Under the pieces are notes generated by a model, which saw only the letters and a list, made by a program, of their open reading frames with translations, searched no databases and had not been told where the DNA came from. Made by a program: the position numbers and the translations under genes. From the NCBI RefSeq assembly GCF_000332135.1, contig NZ_KB235896.1:62001-126000 (forward strand): a stretch of 64,000 nucleotides of DNA. Reading direction: 5' to 3'. Source of the DNA: Anabaena sp. PCC 7108 (GTDB taxonomy: Bacteria; Cyanobacteriota; Cyanobacteriia; Cyanobacteriales; Nostocaceae). Below are positions 15,289 through 23,522 of this stretch, one piece after another. The first letter of the stretch is position 1, and each line of letters opens with the position of its first letter.

Positions 15289-18267
15289 TTACACTCGCCC
15301 ATTCTCGCTGATATACATTTCAGACTCAATCGCCCCCAGAGTTTTCAGAGTCGTCAGCGTCGCCTCAGTTAACCCAGTAACACCAGCGATCTTCATCCCC
15401 TCATAAAGTCTTTTACTTCTCAAACTTCTTATACATTCACCTGTCAAGATATTCCAAATCTTCAGTGTCTCATCTTCACCGCTACTAATGAGAGTATGCC
15501 CCTCAGGACTAAAGGTAACTGATAAAACAGCTTGAGTTGGTTGCTGTAAAGTTTTGAGGCATTCACCAGTTTTTACATCCCATAACTTCACAGTTTTATC
15601 CATACTACCACTGCTGAGAATTTTACCATCTGGACTAAAGGCAAGCGATCGCACCCACCCTGTATGTCCTGATAATGTTTTCAAGCATTCACCAGTCTTG
15701 ATTTCCCATATCTTAACTAAGTGATCTCCGCTACCGCTACTCAGGATTTGTCCGTCCGGGCTAAAGGCAATTGACCACACCCACCCTGTGTGTCCTGGCA
15801 ATGTTTTCAAGCATTTACCAGTATTGATTTCCCATATCTTTACTGTATGGTCATGACCACCACTAGCTAAAGTTAGACCATCAGGGCTGAAGGTAACAGA
15901 CAAAACTCCGTGGTTTTGTTCATGTAAAGTTTTCAGGCATTGACCAGTCTCGACATCCCATAATTTCACTGTGTGGTCATGACTACCACTAGCCAAAGTC
16001 CGACCATCGGGACTAAAAGCAATTGCCCAAATCCAATTCGAGTGTCCTGGCAAAGTTTGCTGATATTTACAAGTTTTAATATCCCATATCTTGATGGTTT
16101 TGTCTTCGCTGCCACTAGCGACAATACCACCATCAGGACTCCATGCCACTGACTTGACCTCATTACTATGTCCGATGAGTGTTGCGAAGCATTCGCCAGT
16201 ATTGATGTCCCACAATTTCACCTTTTTATCACTACTACTAGCCAGCATTTTACCGTCAGGACTGAGGGCAATTGACCAGATGCCATTACCATATCCCTGC
16301 ATAGTTTTTAAACACTGACCAGTAGCAACTTCCCACAGTTTCAAAGTTTGGTCATTACTGCCACTTGCCAAGATTTGACCATCAGGACTAAACATAACTG
16401 CTCGGATCATACTATTGTGTCCTAGCAAAGTTTTCCGACACTCACCACTACTAACATTCCACAGCTTCACTGTATGATCCCAACTTCCACTTGCCAAGAT
16501 TTGCCCATCTCGACTGAATGCAAGTGACATCACCCAATCAGAGTGTCCCTGCAAGGTCATTAAACATTCACCAGTTTTAATATCCCATAACTTTACTGCT
16601 CCATCACCACTACCACTAGCAACGCACCTATCTGAACTGATGGCAACTGACCAAATCCCTTCATTATGTTCTGGCAAAGTTTTCAAACATTTACCAGTGC
16701 TGACATCCCACAGCTTGAGTGTTTTGTCCACGCTACCACTAACTAATACTTTGTTGTCAGGACTTAAAACAACTCCTCTCACCATATTCTGATGCCCTGG
16801 AAAAGTTTTTAGGCACTGCCCATTACTGACACTCCATATCTTTACAGTCTTGTCATCACTGCCACTGACCAATACTTTCCCATCTGAACTAAATACCAGT
16901 GACCAAATTCCTTGTTCATGTCCCTGCAAAGTATTGAGACATTGACCAGTTATGACATTCCAAAGCTTGATTGTTTGGTCTTCACTGCCACTAGCAAGCA
17001 TAGTACTGTCATGATTAAAGGCAATTGCTGATACCCAATCAGTATGACCTCTAAAGATTTTTAGCTGTTTCCAATCACCAACTTGGTACAAGCGAATCTC
17101 ACTATTCATATCCCCAATAGCTAAAAATTTTCCATTGGGACTAAATGCTAATGACAAAACACCACCGAAAGTTTCCGCAAATACAGATTGAGCTAGATTA
17201 GCGTGAGTAAAATTTACATTGTGCAAATTTACATTTCTTAGGTCTGCTTGCCGAACTGTGAGATGGGAAAAGTCATAGTTACTAAGATCGGTCTTTAGAT
17301 AACAAAGCAGATTTAGGACATTTCCATCTGCATAACTTTGTTCTTGGCTGAATGTCTGACGCTGCGTTAATAAAATTTCATTTAGTTTGTTTTCTAGGTT
17401 TTTTTGACCTCTAAAAATAGAAAGCAACCCATCTATAATAGGTTTAATAATATTACGAATTTGAATTTCAATAATATAGTCTTTTGCTGTTGCTTTTATT
17501 AAAGCATGACTTAAGTTGGACAAACGCGAAAACTGTTGCTCTAATAATTCACGAATGTTACCGAAAATAGCCGTATCTTGTTTGATAAATTCAGAAATAT
17601 TACCATTAAAAACATCTTGAATTGTTGTCGCCACTATTTTCAAAGCTAAGGCGTTACCTGCATAGCGATCAACTACTGCTGTCAATTCTGACTCAGAGCC
17701 AGACAACCCCTTGATTTCAAAAATTTTTTGTCCATCTACCGCTTCTAAACCACTCAATTGTAATGAGCGAACGGGTAGTGCTTGTCCTTCAAGTGAGGCT
17801 AAATCTTTCGGTTTCTCCCGTGAAGTCAGCAAAAGACAGCCAGTATGGGCAACTTCTCCTACTCGTCTGATCAGTTGAGCGTATTCCTCATAGCCTTCTC
17901 GATAGCTACCAGCAATACCCCCACTTTGAAGAATGGTATCAACATTATCGAGGATAATAAGACAGCGATGTTGGCGTAAATAATCAACCAGTCGGGAGAT
18001 TCTGCCGTCTAAGCTGTTTGGTAAATCAGTTTCTAAAACTTGATCTTCAGAGAAAAATTGAATTAAGTTAGCCAAAAGCTCGAAAAGTGGTGGAGCATTG
18101 TAGAGCGATCGCCAAATAAAGTACTCAAACTGTCCCTGAACTTGTTGAGCTAGTTTAGCAGCTAGAGAAGTTTTCCCCATTCCCCCCATTCCCAACACTG
18201 CTACCAATCGGCAACGCTCTTTGATTATCAACTGTTCCAGCCTATCTTCCGCACCCTCAACTGTCAC
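15289..18267 (-). CDS. NB-ARC STAND ATPase with 14 WD40 repeats (separated from its N-terminal domain)
   Basis: 992 codons from a GTG at 18267 that lies inside a MITE. Seen: P-loop VLGMGGMGKTSLAAKLA (about 24-40), Walker B CLIILDNVD, sensor LLTSRE, a helical linker, pentapeptide-like SHLTVRQADLRNVNLHNVNF, then 14 WD40 units from FGGVLSLAFSPNGKFLAIG to about residue 950, which is enough for two seven-bladed propellers. STAND proteins switch by nucleotide-driven oligomerisation, and the WD40 part is the likely sensor. Originally one gene with 18322-18837: the frame carries on through the MITE but meets two stops. Whether the truncated product is made from the MITE-borne GTG is unknown. Confidence 0.85.
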   Translation of the reverse strand: MTVEGAEDRLEQLIIKERCRLVAVLGMGGMGKTSLAAKLAQQVQGQFEYFIWRSLYNAPPLFELLANLIQFFSEDQVLETDLPNSLDGRISRLVDYLRQHRCLIILDNVDTILQSGGIAGSYREGYEEYAQLIRRVGEVAHTGCLLLTSREKPKDLASLEGQALPVRSLQLSGLEAVDGQKIFEIKGLSGSESELTAVVDRYAGNALALKIVATTIQDVFNGNISEFIKQDTAIFGNIRELLEQQFSRLSNLSHALIKATAKDYIIEIQIRNIIKPIIDGLLSIFRGQKNLENKLNEILLTQRQTFSQEQSYADGNVLNLLCYLKTDLSNYDFSHLTVRQADLRNVNLHNVNFTHANLAQSVFAETFGGVLSLAFSPNGKFLAIGDMNSEIRLYQVGDWKQLKIFRGHTDWVSAIAFNHDSTMLASGSEDQTIKLWNVITGQCLNTLQGHEQGIWSLVFSSDGKVLVSGSDDKTVKIWSVSNGQCLKTFPGHQNMVRGVVLSPDNKVLVSGSVDKTLKLWDVSTGKCLKTLPEHNEGIWSVAISSDRCVASGSGDGAVKLWDIKTGECLMTLQGHSDWVMSLAFSRDGQILASGSWDHTVKLWNVSSGECRKTLLGHNSMIRAVMFSPDGQILASGSNDQTLKLWEVATGQCLKTMQGYGNGIWSIALSPDGKMLASSSDKKVKLWDINTGECFATLIGHSNEVKSVAWSPDGGIVASGSEDKTIKIWDIKTCKYQQTLPGHSNWIWAIAFSPDGRTLASGSHDHTVKLWDVETGQCLKTLHEQNHGVLSVTFSPDGLTLASGGHDHTVKIWEINTGKCLKTLPGHTGWVWSIAFSPDGQILSSGSGDHLVKIWEIKTGECLKTLSGHTGWVRSLAFSPDGKILSSGSMDKTVKLWDVKTGECLKTLQQPTQAVLSVTFSPEGHTLISSGEDETLKIWNILTGECIRSLRSKRLYEGMKIAGVTGLTEATLTTLKTLGAIESEMYISENGRV

Positions 18268-18429
18268 AATCGGTTTTTACTCTTTTTTGTGATGATATGA
18301 GGATGTATTGTATACCACATCTCAATGAATTAACGGATGCATGATGTCGATAAGGCATAATTTATATCCAAAAATCAAGAGAGAATTAAGTGATAATACT
18401 ATGTGACACCCCAGGGTGCGGAATGTGGG
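18241..18429. mobile_element. 189-bp MITE with IS1634-like ends and 6-bp target duplication
   Basis: The ends are GGGTGCGGAATGTGGG (18414-18429) and CCTATCTTCCGCACCC (18241-18256), an imperfect 16-bp inverted pair. The flanks TTCCAG (18235-18240 and 18430-18435) are a perfect 6-bp target duplication. Removing 195 bp restores an uninterrupted reading frame across the site (NTLE joined to QLIIKERC). The right end shares CCCACATTCCGCAC with the intact IS1634 element at 10374, so that transposase may move it. Confidence 0.9.
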
Positions 18430-18837
18430 TTCCAGTGTGTTGAGTTCTGCCGTACGTCCAAAAAAAAGAGAGACATCAATCGCTTCTCCCCAGTCTGCTC
18501 GATTTTGAATTTTGAATTTGGGATTTTGGATAGAATTATCCAAAGTTACCCCTACTTCACCTGACTTCAAATACCTGCGCCATCGGCGCTCTAGAGCAGA
18601 GTGAAAGTTTTTCTTACTAACCTTCTCACCCAATGCTTCAGTAAGCAGTTTCCAAAGTTCTGGACCGACATGTCGCTTGACATATGCTACGGAGTAACCA
18701 GCTGCCGCAGCTATTTGCTCGTAGGTCAGATCCTCCCAAGAGCCTTTGAGGATAGCAAGTTCTACGTTACTCAGCCGTCTTCCAACGTTCACGAACACTG
18801 CTTCATCAGCAATTTCCAACGCTTCCTCAAAGTTCAT
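18322..18837 (-). pseudogene. N-terminal domain of the NB-ARC-WD40 gene, cut off by the MITE
   Basis: From ATG at 18837 the frame gives MNFEEALEIADEAVFVNVGR and a helix-turn-helix-like region (YEQIAAAAGYSVAYVKRHVG, about 39-58), as found at the N-terminus of cyanobacterial NB-ARC proteins, then DWGEAIDVSLFFGRTAELNT, the motif that precedes the P-loop domain. Native sequence ends at 18430; the last 35 codons to the stop at 18322 are MITE sequence. An intergenic-type repeat (AATTCAAAAT family) has been absorbed in frame at about 18505-18535, reading IQNPKFKIQNRA. Confidence 0.8.
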
Positions 18838-19114
18838 TGGCTACTATGTAAATTCTATGAAAACCATACCATAAAAGTAATTTTACCGGAACTTCACCGG
18901 AACTTTACTGTATCGATAATTAATGGCGATCGCTCCTCGCGTGATTGCTCCCGATTGCCGTTGTCTAGAGTCTAATGATAGTAAGCTTTTCGGGCTTAAC
19001 GTACATAAATAATGAAATTTTTAACCTCAATTTACTTGATAAAAATATCTACAACTGCGGAAATTAATCTGTTGGCTTTAATATTCAGACACCAATTGCT
19101 AATTTATCGATCAT

Positions 19115-19336
19115 AAATTTATTGCTTCAGCAGCAGTAGCGAATTCTAACACTCTGGTTAAACAAAGAGATTATCTTTTACGTGCCTATCGGGAAGGGCG
19201 TTTAAATTACCATAAAGTTTTAGCTCGTAAATTACCTATTGGTAGTGGTGCTATAGAGAGTTTAATCCGCCAAGTTGTCAATTTAAGAATGAAAGGAAAC
19301 AGTAAATTTTGGTTAAAAGAAAATGCGGAAATTATG
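19115..19336 (+). pseudogene. ISKra4-like transposase C-terminal remnant, left part
   Basis: A plus-strand frame without start encodes VKQRDYLLRAYREGRLNYHK and LPIGSGAIESLIRQVVNLRM, ending KFWLKENAEIM, the C-terminal region of ISKra4-type transposases. It is cut at 19336 by an ISL3-type element; the last codons reappear at 21279-21320 (MLHLRLSDARKLE, stop). Confidence 0.7.
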
Positions 19337-19432
19337 GGGTCTTGTCAGATTTTGGTGATCCGGGTTGGGGGAAGGCAGAAGGCAGAAGGCAGAAGGCAGA
19401 AGAAAGAAAGGAAGGAAGAAGCAGTAGTAAAT

Positions 19433-19783
19433 TCAAGCTTTCAGTTTGTTTAAACTGGCAACTAATATACTTTGCATTTCCTCAACTTCATTTAATAGGG
19501 ATGTAAAAAGATTTTTGTCGGCTAAATCTACTTCTTTAGCAATGATTAATTGCGTATCAAGTTCTCTTAAAGAACCTAATGCAATATGTAAAAACTGTAT
19601 GTATTCTGGCTTTGAACGCCTACCATAACCTTCAGCTATGTTGGATGCTACAGATACAGAAGAACGTCGTATTTGGCTAGTTAAACCATACAATTCTGAC
19701 TGAGGAAATAGGCGGGTAAATTTATAACAATTGATAGCAAGTTGAACCGCCCTTTGCCAGATAAACTGATTTCTATAACTCAT
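19433..19783 (-). CDS. Four-helix bundle protein (S23 / IVP family)
   Basis: 116 residues, MSYRNQFIWQRAVQLAINCY, with family signatures LYGLTSQIRRSSVSVASNIA and EGYGRRSKPEYIQFLHIALG and a C-terminal helix. These proteins form homopentameric bundles; they are found in 23S rRNA intervening sequences, and similar proteins act as accessory factors of diversity-generating retroelements, but none of those partners is present here. It lies between the left end and the transposase of the ISL3 element, flanked on both sides by AAGGCAGAAGG purine tracts, as a passenger. Frame intact. Confidence 0.85.
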   Translation of the reverse strand: MSYRNQFIWQRAVQLAINCYKFTRLFPQSELYGLTSQIRRSSVSVASNIAEGYGRRSKPEYIQFLHIALGSLRELDTQLIIAKEVDLADKNLFTSLLNEVEEMQSILVASLNKLKA

Positions 19784-19885
19784 AAGTTAAGTTTGAAGTT
19801 TGTGAAGTCAACAGAAAGTTTGAAGTACAAGAATTATACCGAAGAAAGGCAGAGGGTAGAGGGCAGAAGCCTGCCTTCTCAATCT

Positions 19886-21134
19886 TTAGCTTGCCAACAA
19901 AAATCGTCGTTCAAGTAAGTCTATCTTGGCTCGACCATACATCTGCCGCTTTAACATTTTCAGTCGATTAATATGTCCTTCAACCGGACCATTGCTGAGT
20001 GACATAGTTACACCTGCTTTCACCGCATCGTAGTCAGACTCTAAACTCATAGCAAAAGAGCGAAGCAAAGAAACTGAGATTAGCCTCAGCAATTAGGGAA
20101 AGGTTGTGTGCTGTTTCCACCTCTTTTGGCACTTTATTATCTGTAATAAAGACTTGTTTTTCCACTTCTTTAAGTGCTTCGGCGTGACTGCCAAAGACTT
20201 GCTTGAGGGTTTGAGACAAGTTCTGCAATAAGTGAAAACGGTCTGCAACTTGAATGGCTTCTGGCGCACCTTGACGAATACCACTTTCTTGAAGAAGGCA
20301 GAAGTACGAGGGCAGAGGGCAGAAGGTTTTATTTAAAAGGGGATTCAAACCCCTCCTAAATAAGAGCCACCAAATTAAAAATTTGGTGGGGGTCTTAAAC
20401 CCTTACTCCTTCCAGTCGTAGGCAAAGAGCAGGAAGTAGAATTCCCTTCTGCCTTCTGCCTCCTGCCCTCTGCCTTTCTTGATAAGTTTTTGACCGGTCT
20501 CGTGAGACGACTTTGACACCAGGGTGAGCTTTTAACCATTCTGCCAAGGTTTCAGCTTTGGCATCTTTTAGTAGAGCAATTGGTCTGCTGCGTTCCAGGT
20601 CAATGAGTGCTGTGCCGTAAGTTTTACATTTACGAAAACAAAAGTCATCTACCCCAAGAATATGTGGCGTTAGGATTGGTGGTAGTGGGATTGAGCGAAC
20701 TAAATTTAATAGTGTGTTGCGAGCAACTTTTATCCCCAATTGCTCCGAGAGTCTTACCCCTGCTGCACCACCATTACATTAGCTAAAGCAATCGCACTCA
20801 GTCGTTGAGCTAAACGCAGAGTTCTTCTCGCCCAAGGTGCGGTTACATTGGTTAGCCTTTCTGTAAAAATGCGTCGTTTACATTCTGTGTTGATGCAAAA
20901 AAACTTCCTTACCCGTAACTGTAAGGTAATGCTGTAATCAGCCCAAGGTAAGTCAGCTAAGAAGCGTTCATAGCGACTATGAATTTTATGCGTTGGTTGG
21001 TTACAAACTGGACAATTAACTACTCTACTGATGGCGGAAACAATCAACTTTATCTGAGTCTTGATCTCGTCAAGAAAGCAATTTTCAAGTTTCAGATTGG
21101 TTGAATCTGGTAATAGGTGAGTTAGCACCGACAT
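19886..21134 (-). pseudogene. ISL3-family transposase, broken by frameshift, insertion and deletion
   Basis: N-terminal zinc-finger part from ATG 21134 (NCPVCNQPTHKIHSRYERFL, then CINTECKRRIFTERL). A missing base near 20772 ends it early. The DDE part resumes as GVRLSEQLGIKVARNTLLNL and HILGVDDFCFRKCKTYGTAL, is cut at SKTYQ by a 190-bp insertion, resumes at ESGIRQGAPEAIQVADRFHL, then loses a block and shifts frame before the conserved end SNGPVEGHINRLKMLKRQMY (stop at 19886). It cannot make an active enzyme. Confidence 0.85.
20284..20482. mobile_element. About 190-bp MITE nested in the ISL3 transposase
   Basis: A perfect 9-bp direct repeat CTTTCTTGA flanks it (20284-20292 and 20474-20482), and removing one copy with the interior rejoins the transposase frame (TYQ-ESGIRQ). 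Both ends are AGAAGGCAGAAG-type purine tracts in opposite orientation. The interior has two palindromes (GGGGATTCAAACCCC near 20339 and CACCAAATTAAAAATTTGGTG near 20369). Confidence 0.82.
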
Positions 21135-21278
21135 AGAGCTTACTGAGGCTTATTCCTCAAATGTTTGATGGAGTGAAGTTTGAAGTACCTCAATTATATC
21201 TTTTTTCCTTCTGCCTTCTGCCCTCTGCCCTCTGCCTTCCCCCAACCTAGATCACCAAAAGTTGCCAAGACCCTGAGA

Positions 21279-21320
21279 ATGTTACATCTGCGTTTGTCGG
21301 ATGCGAGGAAACTGGAATAA
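21279..21320 (+). pseudogene. ISKra4-like transposase remnant, right part
   Basis: Codes MLHLRLSDARKLE and a TAA stop; it continues the frame of 19115-19336 across the ISL3 insertion. Confidence 0.6.
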
Positions 21321-21803
21321 TTTCTGCAATTCCATTTTTACCTCTTTTATCCATCCTCAATCTGTCTAATATTTTATACCTACAACCGTTGTTTGACAGA
21401 AATTTTTGTATTAATTGTTACTTACTAATTAAAATACTGGCGTAAGCAGTTTATTTTAATCAGCCCCAAATCATTGAATGCAAGTCTTCTTGGGATATTT
21501 TGAGAAGATACTTTGTCGTGCAATTTTATTTATTAAGGTGATTGAATTTACTTGAACACTAAAAAATATTTTAGATATGCCTGTGGAGTGAGTAGCTAAA
21601 AGCACATTTTTTGCCTTTTCAAAATTTAAGTATTACTTGGTGTAGGGTGTGTTACATCAAAAGATGAGTAAAAATAGCGAAAATAGCCGTCTTGTAACTA
21701 GATGTTCTACTGTTGGGAGTTTCGACCATCCGTTAAGGTTAACCTACCTGGGTTAATTCTACTATGATAGAAGTTGGGAATCTTTAACCCACCAAAACTA
21801 ACC
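21321..21803. other. Non-coding spacer before the Uma2 gene
   Basis: AT-rich, no gene recognised. Contains one TGTAGGGTGTGTTAC fragment (about 21642-21656) of a common dispersed repeat. Confidence 0.5.
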
Positions 21804-22379
21804 ATGACTCAACTAAAAACCAAACTCACTCTCGAAGAATTTCTTGCACTTCCCGAAAGTGAACTTGCTTATGAGTTTGTTAACGGTGAATCTGTACCTA
21901 AATATAAAAATGAGCAAATGTCTCCTAAATTTTTTCATGGCTCAACTACAGGAGCATTATTTATACTATTATCCACATGGGCGCAAGAAAAAGGTCGTGT
22001 TGTCGTGGAATGGGGGATAAAATTAACAAGAAATCAAGAAAATTGGCTACCCGTACCTGATTTGACATACATTTCCTATAACCGTCTTCCTGCTGACTGG
22101 CTTAAAGATGAAGCTTGTCCTGTGATACCAGAATTAGTTATCGAAATTATTTCTCCTGGTCAAACTTTTGGAGACATGATCGAAAAGGCTACTTATTATC
22201 TTCAAGCTGGCATTTCTCTGGTTTGGATAGTAGATACAATATCTCAAACTATTACTGTCTTTACAGCATCTTCTCTTCCTGTCACATTTCGAGAAAATCA
22301 AGTCATCAGTCATGAAACATTACCAGAATTAGAAATTACTCCCCATACTATTTTTCAACGTGCTGGTTTAATTCGTTAG
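21804..22379 (+). CDS. Uma2-family (DUF820) restriction-endonuclease-fold protein
   Basis: 191 residues from ATG 21804 (MTQLKTKLTLEEFLALPESE), the usual Uma2 start; an in-frame ATG 30 bases earlier is less likely. The PD-(D/E)xK core is visible: VPDLTYIS (Asp), then PELVIEIISPGQTFGDMIEK with the Glu, and ATYYLQAGISLVWIVD. Very numerous in Nostocales and often found near mobile DNA; the biological role is not settled. Confidence 0.9.
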   Translation: MTQLKTKLTLEEFLALPESELAYEFVNGESVPKYKNEQMSPKFFHGSTTGALFILLSTWAQEKGRVVVEWGIKLTRNQENWLPVPDLTYISYNRLPADWLKDEACPVIPELVIEIISPGQTFGDMIEKATYYLQAGISLVWIVDTISQTITVFTASSLPVTFRENQVISHETLPELEITPHTIFQRAGLIR

Positions 22380-22498
22380 GTCTTGTTTGGTATCAAAAAA
22401 CGGTGTTGCACCATATCATATGCGATTCCTAGGTCGCACTGTACCCCAGGGGAAACGCATCTTATCAATAAGGTGATTTCTGAAAAAGAAATTACCAG

Positions 22499-23460
22499 CT
22501 AAAGAGGTTGAATCAAGATATCCCATTTGGGCAAAAGTGAATTTCGCTGCAATCTAGGCTCAAGTACCTTCATGGCTTTCTTCGTTAGAGAAATTCCTTT
22601 TTGGTAAACAGTCTTGCTTAAAGTTAAAATGGGATGTATACCTTTCCAAGTCATACTTTTAGCCCATGAAAGCATGGTGGTAACATCGACGAGCTTGCTT
22701 CCATTCCAATGCTGTTCAAGAATACCCCAACAACGCTCTATGGGATTGTATTTACTATGGTAAGGAGGATAGTAAAGCAACTGAATTGGTGTCTTGATCT
22801 CGTCAACAAACTCGACCATCCTGTTTAAGAATTGAGTTCGGATACCGCTACTTTCTGGACCATTATCAACTTTAATTTGGATAAGTTCGGTATGAATGCG
22901 TTGTTCTGGTGTAATTGTGTTCCACCACTCAATCAGGCTATCAACAATGAAATCGCTGGTTTTAAGTAGTAAGACAAAATTAATTACACAAAATTTAACC
23001 TACAACCTTTATTGAGCCTGAAATCTAATGTGTAAGTATTTTTGTCCGATTACTTATAGGAACTACCAAAGTTAATATGTAGTTGTCCACTATCTTCGTC
23101 TACAATCCCACAGGGAATATATTTTTCTGTGCATCCCATATCATGGTCGTTAGCTTGATTGTCCCCTCTGGTTTTTCCCCCACGAGAGTACTCTCCAATA
23201 TTCACCGTGGCTTTGCAGTCCATGCTTATTCGTTTGATTTTGGTGCTTGTTACTTGCTTATTAAAGTTTTCAATGTTGTTAAAGATATCTTCTGTTTGTG
23301 CAATTTTTTTTGAGGTTTGGCTTTTACTACTTTACGAAGAAGATACCCCATTCTGTTCAAGACTTGTGCCATTGTACTTTGAGATGGTAATTGCTCAAAG
23401 CTAAATCCCTGTTCTTGGAGTTGTATCAATGCTGATGCTGATGTTAACCGCGTGTAGGTG
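22499..23460 (-). pseudogene. ISAzo13-like transposase, truncated, frameshifted and interrupted
   Basis: Read on the minus strand: LTSASALIQLQEQGFSFEQL and TMAQVLNRMGYLLRKVVKAK at the 5' side, then IKRISMDCKATVNIGEYSRG and GTIKLTTMIWDAQKNIFPVG. A one-base shift near 23105 and a 93-bp inverted-repeat insertion (22964-23056) follow. The frame resumes as KTSDFIVDSLIEWWNTITPE, IKVDNGPESSGIRTQFLNRM, VDEIKTPIQLLYYPPYHSKY and NPIERCWGILEQHWNG to the stop at 22499. No start codon or outer end recognised. Confidence 0.78.
22964..23056. mobile_element. 93-bp inverted-repeat insertion inside the ISAzo13-like gene
   Basis: Its two ends form an imperfect 27-bp inverted pair (AAGTAGTAAGACAAAATTAA at the left; the complement AAGTAATCGGACAAAAATAC at the right). 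It lies between the two halves of a codon run (GSSY / KTSDF). It encodes nothing and looks like a very small MITE. Confidence 0.6.
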
Positions 23461-23522
23461 AGCTACTCACCCACACTAGGACTCATGATATCAGACTTTT
23501 GACGCTGGCGCTAGTGTTGCAG

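Larger units (their letters stand above)
19337..21273 (-). mobile_element. Degenerate ISL3-family element inserted in the ISKra4 remnant
   Basis: The ends match as inverted repeats: GGGTCTTG...TTTTGGTGAT...GGTTGGGGGAAGGCAGAAGG at 19337-19385 and its complement at about 21225-21273. Inside are a broken ISL3 transposase (19886-21134), a four-helix-bundle gene (19433-19783) and a nested 190-bp insertion (20284-20482). Adjacent octamers (AAATTATG, TGAGAATG) are only half alike, so no certain target duplication remains. Confidence 0.75.

Noticed and set aside
17690-17760. Additional frames antisense to the WD40 repeats (e.g. 16091-16318)
   Set aside because: They mirror the periodic WD40 coding sequence and carry no independent features.
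19433-19783. Diversity-generating retroelement suggested by the four-helix-bundle protein
   Set aside because: No reverse transcriptase, template repeat or variable repeat is nearby.
20335-20395. tRNA-like hairpins (GGGGATTCAAACCCC)
   Set aside because: No acceptor stem, anticodon arm or CCA-proximal pairing around it; it is the interior of a MITE.
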